Source: Candidatus Buchananbacteria bacterium
Lineage (GTDB): Bacteria; Patescibacteriota; Patescibacteriia; Buchananbacterales; UBA6539
Assembly: GCA_016930315.1 (NCBI GenBank)
Contig: JAFGGX010000001.1
Span: 1 to 40,073 of the forward strand
DNA length: 40,073 nucleotides
Reading direction: 5' to 3'
The position numbers and the translations under genes were made by a program. Shown one piece after another: positions 29,766 through 37,600 of the stretch. The number at the start of each line of letters is the position of its first letter. Position 1 is the stretch's first letter. A model generated the notes under the pieces. It worked only from the letters and a program-made list of their open reading frames with translations. It was not told the DNA's origin and did not search any database.

Positions 29766-30587
29766 ATGGATTTATCAATTTTTCAATTTCCTTTTATGCA
29801 ACGGGCGCTGATTGCCGGAATTATTTTAGCGGCGCTGTTGGCGTTGTTGGGTGTGTTTGTGATGTTAAAAAAAATGACTTTTTTTGCCGACGGGATTGCT
29901 CACGCGTCTTTAGGTGGAATTGCTTTGGGTCTTTTATTATCATTTAACCCGTTGATTGTTGCTTTGCTTGCCAGTCTGGTTTTTGCTCTAATTATTTATT
30001 TGGTTGAAAAAAAATATCAGTTTGCTTCTGATACTACGATTGGCATTATTTTTACCGGCGGCATGTCGTTGGGTTTAATTTTGATCAGCTTTAAAAGTGG
30101 TTATCAACCCGAGTTGATTAGTTTTTTATTTGGTAATATTTTAAGCGTGGGCCTTAGTGAATTATGGTTGATTGGGCTGGCTTCGGTATTAATTTATTTA
30201 ATTGTTTGGCGTTATTTTAAGGCATTTATTTTATTAGCTTTGGACTCGGAGACAGCTGAGATTTCCGGTTATAAAACTCATATTTTACAGCCGGTTTTGT
30301 ACATGTTATTGTCAGCCACGGTGGTTTTGGGTATAAAAATTTTAGGGATTATTTTAGTCAGCGGGTTATTGATTATTCCCGTGGCGGTGGCCCGGTTATC
30401 GGCCAAATCATTTAAGTCTTTTGTAATTAGAAGTATTATTTTTGCCGAATTGATTGTGCTAATCGGTCTTGTTGTTTCTTATTATTTGGATTCACCAACC
30501 GGTCCAGTGATTGTTTTGGTTGGGATAGTGATTTTTATTTTGCAAGCGGCTTGGTCGAGTTTATTGAAGCGCAAGATAATCAAGTAG
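29766..30587 (+). CDS. znuB: Zinc ABC transporter permease
   Basis: A 273-residue integral membrane protein with about eight or nine helices, of the ABC-3 family. The loop DGIAHASLGGIALG (residues 42-55) and the coupling-helix-like region near residues 145-165 are typical. It forms the channel for zinc carried by ZnuA. It is the last gene of the operon and is followed by a terminator. Confidence 0.94.
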   Translation: MDLSIFQFPFMQRALIAGIILAALLALLGVFVMLKKMTFFADGIAHASLGGIALGLLLSFNPLIVALLASLVFALIIYLVEKKYQFASDTTIGIIFTGGMSLGLILISFKSGYQPELISFLFGNILSVGLSELWLIGLASVLIYLIVWRYFKAFILLALDSETAEISGYKTHILQPVLYMLLSATVVLGIKILGIILVSGLLIIPVAVARLSAKSFKSFVIRSIIFAELIVLIGLVVSYYLDSPTGPVIVLVGIVIFILQAAWSSLLKRKIIK

Positions 30588-30610
30588 TTATAATTTAAAT
30601 AAAAATAAAA

Positions 30611-30637
30611 AGAAGCTTCAAGGCTTCTATTTTTTTG
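30611..30637 (+). terminator. Terminator of the zinc operon
   Basis: AGAAGC (30611-30616) pairs with GCTTCT (30623-30628), followed by ATTTTTTT. Confidence 0.8.
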
Positions 30638-30640
30638 GCT

Positions 30641-30668
30641 TTAACACTTAATTTGAAAGTGCTATACT
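30641..30668 (+). promoter_or_regulatory. Promoter of the antiporter gene
   Basis: TTAACA (30641-30646), 16 nt, TATACT (30663-30668). The predicted start leaves about 18 nt before ATG 30693. Confidence 0.55.
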
Positions 30669-30692
30669 ATAAAATAGTTATTAATTAAATAT

Positions 30693-31865
30693 ATGAGCAG
30701 CAATATTTTTTTATTTATCGCTATTGTTTTTATTTTTACTTTTTTGGTTGGAAGATTGTTAGAAAAAGTAAAAATTCCTTGGATTTTTGGCGCTTTGATT
30801 TTAGGGGTGGGGCTGGCCTTTAACAATCCATTTAGCGGTATTACTAACTCTAACACTTTTAATTTTTTGGCGCAGCTGGGGATGTATTTGTTGCTTTTTA
30901 TTATCGGCTTGGAAATTGACCTAGATCAGCTAAAAAGTAAAAGTGGTTTTATTTTCCGGTCAACTTTTTTTATTATTTCGTTTGAAGCAATTTTTGGCGC
31001 ATTATTAATCCATTTTGTTTTTTCTTACAGCTGGCTGGTTTCTTTTTTGGTGGCTTTGAGTTTCGCCACAGTCGGTGAAGGAATTTTAGTGCCGATTTTA
31101 GACGAATTTAAAATGATTAATACCAGGTTAGGTCAGTCGATTATTGGCATTGGCACGATGGACGATATTATTGAAGTGGCCATGTTAATCGCAGTAGTAG
31201 CTTTAACCGGTTTGCAGGGTCAACATAATATAATTTTGATTCTCAGTTCATTGGCGTTGTTGTTTATAATGATTTTTGCCATGATTTTGTTTAGAAAAGA
31301 AGGTAAACATTTTGCCCAGTTGAAAAGTGAAAGTTTATTTTTGTTAGCGATGTTTGTTTTTTTTATTTTTGTCGGTATTGGTCATTATGCCGACTCCGAG
31401 CCACTGGCGGCGTTGTTGGCCGGAATTGCGTTTAAAAACTTTTTACCGGCACGACATTTGGATTTAATTAAAGATGAGATTAGAATTATTGCCTACGGCT
31501 TTTTTACGCCGTTATTTTTTTTGTGGGTTGGTAGCGCAATGAATATTCATTATTTAGTTAATTCATTTGGTTTGGTTTTGTTGGTGGTATTAATTTCCGG
31601 GGGGTTAAAAATCATTGGTAGTTTATTGATGGGTAAAAAAGAATTAGGAACTAAAGGCGCAGCTTTGTTAGGTTTGGGTTTGTCGGTTCGATTTAGTACC
31701 AGCATTATTATTATTAAAATTCTTTTTGATAATCAACTAATCGGCAGTGATTTGTATTCAATTATTGTTGCTTCCAGCATCTTTTTTACTTTCTTTTTGC
31801 CAATTTTATTTTCTCATCTTTTGGTTAAGTGGAAGTCAAGTTTTAATCAAAGTCAAAATTTTTAA
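30693..31865 (+). CDS. CPA2-type cation/proton antiporter
   Basis: A 390-residue membrane protein with about 12 helices, of the KefB/NapA (CPA2) group. Recognisable blocks are GRLLEKVKIPWIFGALILG (as GRLLEKVKIP), LFIIGLEIDLDQLK, and ATVGEGILVPILDEF near residues 125-139. There is no TrkA-N regulatory domain, so it is the short form that exchanges Na+ or K+ for protons. The gene is followed by a tiny membrane protein 2 nt downstream. Confidence 0.88.
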   Translation: MSSNIFLFIAIVFIFTFLVGRLLEKVKIPWIFGALILGVGLAFNNPFSGITNSNTFNFLAQLGMYLLLFIIGLEIDLDQLKSKSGFIFRSTFFIISFEAIFGALLIHFVFSYSWLVSFLVALSFATVGEGILVPILDEFKMINTRLGQSIIGIGTMDDIIEVAMLIAVVALTGLQGQHNIILILSSLALLFIMIFAMILFRKEGKHFAQLKSESLFLLAMFVFFIFVGIGHYADSEPLAALLAGIAFKNFLPARHLDLIKDEIRIIAYGFFTPLFFLWVGSAMNIHYLVNSFGLVLLVVLISGGLKIIGSLLMGKKELGTKGAALLGLGLSVRFSTSIIIIKILFDNQLIGSDLYSIIVASSIFFTFFLPILFSHLLVKWKSSFNQSQNF

Positions 31866-31867
31866 AT

Positions 31868-32125
31868 ATGACTCCTAAAAATCCATTTCTGGCTGCTCTT
31901 TTTTCGCTTTTTGTTGTTTCATCTATTATTCATATTTTTTTGTTAATTATTTATAGTTTCTTTAAATTTAGCGATCAAAATTTTAATTTTTTTAGTATCG
32001 TTGGTTTCAATTTATTTTTTCCAAAAATTAGCGAAGGTCTCATTAGTCAATTAATTTCAATTTTAGTTATTTTGGGTATTTATTTTTTCTCTTTGTTTAT
32101 ATTTATCAAAAAAAATAAAAATTAG
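31868..32125 (+). CDS. Small two-helix membrane protein
   Basis: An 85-residue hydrophobic protein with transmembrane helices at about residues 8-32 and 58-80 and a short polar loop between. It begins 2 nt after the antiporter stop codon and could be an accessory subunit, but no family is recognised. A shared bidirectional terminator follows. Confidence 0.6.
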   Translation: MTPKNPFLAALFSLFVVSSIIHIFLLIIYSFFKFSDQNFNFFSIVGFNLFFPKISEGLISQLISILVILGIYFFSLFIFIKKNKN

Positions 32126-32131
32126 ATTATT

Positions 32132-32171
32132 AAAAAACAGCAAACTCAAAAATTGGTAGTCGCTGTTTTTT
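32132..32171. terminator. Bidirectional terminator
   Basis: AAAAAACAGC (32132-32141) pairs with GCTGTTTTTT (32162-32171). It separates the antiporter operon from the convergent SIMPL gene. Confidence 0.8.
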
Positions 32172-32176
32172 AATTT

Positions 32177-32941
32177 TTATTTCACTTGGTAATTAAGATT
32201 TACATCAACAATAATTTCATTACCGCCGCTTGGAATTGAGGTGTTGACTGTTTGGCCGCCACCCATACCCAAACCGCCTTTACCATCAGCATAATATTGA
32301 ATCGGCCCTGGGGCTTGAACAATATTGTCCCACCAGCCAACCACTTTGCCTAATTTAATCCCAGCGGCTTGAGCTAAAGTATCAGCTTTTTGTCTGGCGT
32401 CGGCAATCGCTTTAAGGCGGGCAGCTTGTTTGAGTTGCTCTAGATTAGAAGCGTCAAAACTAATACCGTTGATTTGGTTAACGCCGGCTTTGGTTGCTTG
32501 GCTAACAAGATTAGCGATAATGTCGGAATCGGGTTGGAGGTTTTTAACTTTAACAATCAACTGTTGATTGGCGTTGTAACCGGCCAAAGTGGAAATATTA
32601 TCAACGTAGTCATATTGAGTATAAACCGAATAGCCTTGAGTTTGGATATCATCATCAGCAATGTTGAGAGCTTTGATTGAGGCAATCACTTTATCCATTT
32701 TAGTCTTAAGCTGGGTGATGGCTGAATCGGGCGTTTTGGCTCGGTCAATTTGAATGCCAAGGTTGATAATAGCAATATCGGGCTGGTAAGCAACCTTACC
32801 TTCGCCGGTAATACTAACTTGCCAGATTTGTTGGTTAACGATTCTGTCTCTTAAAATTGAAACTGTCACCACGCCGGCGATTAGCAACATAGCGATTAGA
32901 CTGAGGATTATTTTTGGATTTGACCAATTTTGTTTTTCCAT
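32177..32941 (-). CDS. SIMPL-domain (DUF541) protein, membrane-anchored
   Basis: A 254-residue protein. I start at ATG 32941 because TATAAT on the minus strand at 32986-32981 puts the transcript start between this ATG and an in-frame one at 33049. A transmembrane or signal segment covers about residues 10-30. The SIMPL/DUF541 domain follows (VSITGEGKV near residue 42, then IQTQGYSVYTQYDY and ADARQKADTLAQAAGIKLGKVVG as AGIKLGKV). A Gly-rich segment near the C-terminus is usual. The family is periplasmic or surface-exposed, with no assigned reaction. Confidence 0.85.
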   Translation of the reverse strand: MEKQNWSNPKIILSLIAMLLIAGVVTVSILRDRIVNQQIWQVSITGEGKVAYQPDIAIINLGIQIDRAKTPDSAITQLKTKMDKVIASIKALNIADDDIQTQGYSVYTQYDYVDNISTLAGYNANQQLIVKVKNLQPDSDIIANLVSQATKAGVNQINGISFDASNLEQLKQAARLKAIADARQKADTLAQAAGIKLGKVVGWWDNIVQAPGPIQYYADGKGGLGMGGGQTVNTSIPSGGNEIIVDVNLNYQVK

Positions 32942-32980
32942 AAATTTTAAAATTTTATTTAAACGACCTTTCTTATAATT

Positions 32981-32986
32981 ATTATA
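32981..32986 (-). promoter_or_regulatory. -10 box of the SIMPL gene
   Basis: TATAAT on the minus strand, about 40 nt before ATG 32941; the -35 is weak. It decides the start, since the upstream ATG at 33049 precedes it. Confidence 0.55.
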
Positions 32987-33056
32987 CGACAAACGGGGTA
33001 AAAAGTAACTTTTTTTAAAATCGTCAAAGTCGATTTTTTTTGTTATCATTATCTAT

Positions 33057-33764
33057 ATGCCTGCAATTAATGAAATCAAAAAAGAATTTAACCGACTGGC
33101 TAATAAAAGCCAAGCGGTAATTTTGCAGCGTTTTTTTAAAACGGCGAAGGGTCAGTATGGTTATGGGGATATTTTTTTGGGTATTAAAGTACCGGCGCAA
33201 AGACAGCTGGCCAAAAAGTTTTTTGATCTCAAACTCTCAGAAATTCAGCAGTTATTGAATAGTCAGATCCATGAACATCGTTTAACCGCTTTGTTTATTT
33301 TGATTGGCCAATATAAAAAATCAGATCAAAAAAATAAGCAGAAAATTTTTAATCTTTATTTAAAAGATACTAAAAAAATTAATAATTGGGACTTGGTTGA
33401 TTTGTCGGCCCCAAACATTGTAGGCGATTTTTTATTAGATAAGCCCAGAAACATTTTATATCAATTGGCTAAGTCAAAAAATTTATGGGAGAAACGAATT
33501 GCGATTTTGTCTACCTTTGCCTTCATTCGTAATCATGAATTTGAGGACACTTTTAAAATCAGTGAAATTTTATTGCAAGATGAGCATGATCTTATCCACA
33601 AGGCAGTTGGTTGGATGCTAAGAGAGGTGGGCAATCGAGATCAAAATATTGAAGAGCAGTTTTTGCGGAAGTATTATAAGGAGATGCCTCGGACCATGTT
33701 GCGCTATGCAATTGAGAAATTTGTTGAAAATAAGCGAAAAAAGTATCTATTAGGCCAATATTAA
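33057..33764 (+). CDS. AlkD-like DNA alkylation repair protein
   Basis: A 235-residue HEAT-like-repeat protein of the AlkD family, a DNA glycosylase removing bulky or positively charged alkylated bases. Family landmarks include the N-terminal RFFKTAKGQYGYGDIFLGIKVP (as RFFKTAKGQYGYGD), NNWDLVDLSAP near residue 113, LWEKRIAILSTF near 144 and HKAVGWMLREVG near 180. The Trp and Asp of NWDLVD are the residues that cradle the lesion. It may complement the endonuclease IV at 1615 in base-excision repair. Confidence 0.92.
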   Translation: MPAINEIKKEFNRLANKSQAVILQRFFKTAKGQYGYGDIFLGIKVPAQRQLAKKFFDLKLSEIQQLLNSQIHEHRLTALFILIGQYKKSDQKNKQKIFNLYLKDTKKINNWDLVDLSAPNIVGDFLLDKPRNILYQLAKSKNLWEKRIAILSTFAFIRNHEFEDTFKISEILLQDEHDLIHKAVGWMLREVGNRDQNIEEQFLRKYYKEMPRTMLRYAIEKFVENKRKKYLLGQY

Positions 33765-33786
33765 AATTTGTCAAATAAGGACAATT

Positions 33787-33820
33787 AAGTAACTAAAATT
33801 CACTATTAGTTACTTTTTTA
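33787..33820 (+). terminator. Terminator of the AlkD gene
   Basis: AAGTAACT (33787-33794) pairs with AGTTACTT (33808-33815), followed by TTTT. Confidence 0.75.
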
Positions 33821-33838
33821 TATTTTTAAGAATAGTTC

Positions 33839-33868
33839 TTGACAATTAAGAATATTATATTGTATAAT
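33839..33868 (+). promoter_or_regulatory. Promoter of the first HTH gene
   Basis: TTGACA (33839-33844), 18 nt, TATAAT (33863-33868). It gives a leader of about 22 nt before ATG 33897. Confidence 0.8.
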
Positions 33869-33896
33869 TTTAAGGTAAATAGACTTAAATTAAAGC

Positions 33897-34085
33897 ATGT
33901 CTAGCTATCGGATTTTAACGCCGGAACAAGTAGCTAAAATAATGCAGGTAGGCCTAAAAACGGTTTACCGCTGGATTGCTGCTGGCAAATTACCGGCTAG
34001 TCAGGTTGGCTATAAAACTTATCGGATCTTTGAGCAAGATCTGCTTTTATTTTTGCGTCAAAATCGAGTTAAAAGGGGAAAATAA
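33897..34085 (+). CDS. Excisionase-type HTH protein
   Basis: A 62-residue MerR-like/excisionase DNA-binding domain. LTPEQVAKIMQVGLKTVYRWIAAGKLPA (as LTPEQVAKI, then KTVYRWIAAGKLPA) is the helix-turn-helix, and YKTYRIFEQDLLLFL the wing and last helix. There is no effector domain, so it acts as a small regulator or helper. It is 299 nt upstream of a second small HTH gene and the fibre gene, suggesting it may regulate them. Confidence 0.85.
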   Translation: MSSYRILTPEQVAKIMQVGLKTVYRWIAAGKLPASQVGYKTYRIFEQDLLLFLRQNRVKRGK

Positions 34086-34157
34086 GCAAAATTTATGGGT
34101 TTAAGAGGTTTGTCACAATCTAAAATGAATAATTTGGTCAAAAATGTCCAAAAACCA

Positions 34158-34186
34158 TTGACTTTTTGTCTTTTTTATGCTAAGAT
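34158..34186 (+). promoter_or_regulatory. Promoter of the MerR-like gene
   Basis: TTGACT (34158-34163), 17 nt, TAAGAT (34181-34186), with TGC before the -10. The spacer resembles that of the promoter at 21259 (T-rich, ending ATGC). It gives a leader of about 190 nt. Confidence 0.7.
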
Positions 34187-34234
34187 GAATATACGGTATA
34201 GTGGAATAGTGGGATACTTTTCACATACTAAAAA

Positions 34235-34337
34235 CAAAAAGCAAAAACAAAAGCAGTCTAACTATTCTGAAGTTTTACTGCGAGCCAATTTATTGCCTCG
34301 AAATAATACGTTTTGCTTTTTGTCAAAGCGTTTTTTT
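34235..34337 (+). promoter_or_regulatory. Attenuator-like leader
   Basis: GCTTT (34315-34319) pairs with AAAGC (34325-34329), followed by GTTTTTTT, as a weak terminator. The same left arm lies within GTTTTGCTTTTTG (34310-34322), which can pair with CAAAAAGCAAAAAC (34235-34248) over about 13 bp as an antiterminator. The two folds exclude each other. It lies between the promoter and ATG 34384. Confidence 0.4.
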
Positions 34338-34383
34338 GTCGAAAAAATCGTACATCTAGTTAATCAAAATAAAAATAAAAAGT

Positions 34384-34605
34384 ATGATTGCCGGACACTA
34401 CCGTCTCTGCGACATATTGAATCGGATCGATCGCAACAAAATCACCTTGATTCGTTGGGAAGAACAGGGATTAATTCCCAAGGCTCAAAAAGACAGTCGG
34501 GGTTGGCGTTATTACAGCAAAGAACAAGTCGATCAGATTATCAATATGGTCAAACAGACCAATTACTTTCGTCAGCAAGCGGATCAACAGATAAACTCAA
34601 AATAG
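34384..34605 (+). CDS. MerR-like HTH protein
   Basis: A 73-residue single-domain MerR-type DNA-binding protein. The helix-turn-helix and wing read [20 protein letters not shown], then [10 protein letters not shown] and [13 protein letters not shown]. It has no effector domain. A longer frame through the same DNA (34095-34652) has Lys/Ser-rich chance sequence and is not credible. The gene ends on a terminator whose stem overlaps its stop codon, 47 nt before the fibre gene. Confidence 0.85.
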   Translation: MIAGHYRLCDILNRIDRNKITLIRWEEQGLIPKAQKDSRGWRYYSKEQVDQIINMVKQTNYFRQQADQQINSK

Positions 34606-34637
34606 TTTTAACATTTTTGAGTTTTTATTTTTTTCAA
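34594..34637 (+). terminator. Terminator overlapping the MerR-like stop codon
   Basis: AACTCAAAA (34594-34602) pairs with TTTTGAGTT (34615-34623), followed by TTTATTTTTTT. It may insulate, or partially insulate, the fibre gene that starts at 34652. Confidence 0.75.
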
Positions 34638-34651
34638 AATAATAGAGTTTA

Positions 34652-37600
34652 ATGTCTCAATTCACTGCTAAAATTAATCGGATTATTTTAACCACCCTTT
34701 TTGGTTTGGTGGCTTTAGTGGTGTTTATTTTTAATTTAAATATATTTAGTCCGGCTCAGGCCGCTACCGGTATTCCAAATGTGATTAACTACCAAGGTAA
34801 ACTTAACGACAGCAATGGTAATCAGGTTACCGATGGCACCTACAATGCTAAGTTTGTGATTTACGATGCGGCCAGCGGGGGAAATTGTTTGTGGACGGCG
34901 ATTGGCGCTTGTGACACTTCAGACTATGGCACCACTACTGTGACTGTAACTAATGGAATTTTTTCAGTGCAGTTGGGTAATAGCAGTCAAAATTCAATTG
35001 CTACCTCAACTATTGATTTTAACACCGACGCCCTTTATTTGGGGGTAACTATTCGAGGCACGGCTGCCAGTCCAGTCTATGACAGTGAAATGAGTCCGAG
35101 AAAACAATTAACTTCTTCACCGTATGCTTTTAATGCCGGTCAGGTTGATGGGATTAATGCCACTTCCACGGCCGCGGTGGCTAATTATTTGTTGGCCTTG
35201 GACGGTAATGGCAACTTAGATTTATATACCGGTGGAGTATCTTCGACTCGAGCCACAACTAGTGAATTTTTGTTGGTTGGTAATGACGGCGGTCTTACTA
35301 ATCTTGATCGATCCGGCGGTGATTTATTTGTTGGCGATAGTTTGCAATTCGGTTCTGAATTATTTGGTCCATTGGCTCGGCTTAGTGTTTTAAATGCTAC
35401 CACCACTAACATTGGCGCTCTGACTGTTTATGATAATGCAACTTTCAGTGGTAATTTAACCGTTAGTGGCTACGTTACGAGTACGGTGGCTTTCTATACT
35501 CAAGGTATTTTACATGTTGGCGGCACAACGGAATTAGAAGGGCTAGTTTCCGGCACTGGTTTTGATAGTAGTGTGAATACTTTGGTTGACTCCAGAATTA
35601 CTGATCAGTGGCGGGCTTTGCCTAATGGTTTAGCTTCTTTAAATGCCAGCGGTAAAGTGCCTAATTCGCAGTTAAGTCCATTGGCGATCAGCAATACTTT
35701 TGTAGTTTCTTCAGAGGCAGAAATGTTGGCTTTGAGTTCGGCTGAAACCGGCGATGTGGCCATTCGGACTGATATTAACACCTCTTATATTCTAAATGGC
35801 ACCTATAGTGTTTTGACCAATTGGCATGAATTATTAACGCCAACTGAAGGGGTAATTTCGGTTAATGGAGTGTCTGGAGTGGTAGTATTAAGCACCGATG
35901 ACGTTTCGGAAGGCTCAGCTAACAAATATTATACTGATGACCGAGTTGATTCTCGGATTACTGGCCAGTGGAGAGGGTTTGCTAATGGTTTAGCTTCGTT
36001 AGACGCTAGTGGAAAAGTACCTACTTCTCAGATTGGTTCATTACCAATCACTAATACTTATGTGGTTGCTTCTGAAGCGGCGATGTTAGCTTTAACCTCG
36101 GCTGATACTGGTGATGTGGCCGTGCGTAGTGATGAAAATAAAACTTATGTTTTGCAAGGCACCGACCCGACTAGTCTTGGTGATTGGGTTGAATTACTTA
36201 ATTCTGCCTCAGTAACTTCGGTTAATGCTAAGACCGGGGCGGTCACTCTAACTACCAGCGACATTACCGAAGGTTCTAATTGGTATTGGACTAACCAGCG
36301 CTTTGATGATCGTTTGAATGCGACTAGTACTTGGGCGACAACTTTGCAGATCAATGGCGGTGCTCTGGGCGTTGGTATTGCTCCAAGTTATCCGTTGGAA
36401 GTAATTGGTAATGCTTCTACCAGCGACAAACTTTATATTGGCCATGATTTGTATGTTGGTCATGCTTCGAGTGGTGATAGTGATTCTATTTATTTTGATC
36501 AAGGCGCTGAAACATTTCTTTGGAGTAATCCTTCCGATCGGTTTGAATTAAGCAATGGTTTGTATGTCAGTGGTAATGCGACAACGACCGGTAGTCTGCA
36601 TATTGGCAATACCTCTTTAAGATTGGAAGATGGTTCAATTTATCAATCGACTGGGAATTTAATATTATCAACCGCTGCCGGCTTGATTAATGTTGATGAT
36701 GATTTGACGGTTTCTGGCTATGCTTCTTCAACTGCTGGATTATTTACTCAAGGTGCTGGACATTTTGGCAGTAATTTAACCGTTGATGGAAACGCAACAA
36801 CCACTGGCAATCTTAGAGCGGGAGGATTGTTTAATCTTAATGGGCTGACTTCTTGGTGGGACGGCTCTTATTATAGGGTTGGTGCTGCTTCTCCTACTGA
36901 CATTATAAATATGACTGCCGTTCATTTAGGTTATAATGATTCCGATAATTTTGAATTGTACCTCGGTGGTAATATATTTAATAGCAATACTAAAGATTTT
37001 CATTTTAGAACTAATGACAGTTTAAATCGTTTAGAATATCAGTTTAATAATGCGAATACGGCATTAATGGCTTATCTTGATGAGAGTGGAAATTATTGGA
37101 CGGCGGGAAATATAACATCAGCTGGTTATGCTTCTTCAACTGCTGGATTGTTTACTCAAGGCTCTGGGCATTTTGGAACTAATTTAAAAGTTGACGGTAA
37201 TGCAACGACAACTGGTAAAATAACTGCTGGTTCGGTAAATCCAACCACCAATGCTACAATTTGGGCTGATGCTGGAACTAATACCGGAGCGGTTTATGGC
37301 CGTAGTGCAAGCGATGCTTCTTATGGTATTTTAGGTTATGACGGCGGCCAAGATTTAGATTTTGGCGTTTATGCTTCTGGCTATAATGCTGATTTTTATG
37401 GACCGGGTTTTTCTCAATTTGGTGAGGTTGGTATCGGAGGATCTACTCCAGTCAGCAATCAAGTGCTAGCTGTTGGTAGTAGTAATCAGTTTGTAGTTGA
37501 TTCTTCTGGTAATGCAACGACAACTGGTAATGTTTATCTTGGTTCAAGTAGTTCTAACTTTGTTTTGTTAGATGATGGAGCTGTTGATAGTGCAAATTCT

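Noticed and set aside
34095-34652. 185-codon open frame
   Set aside because: It overlaps the MerR-like gene in another frame, includes the promoter and leader, and has Lys/Ser/Gln-rich chance composition.
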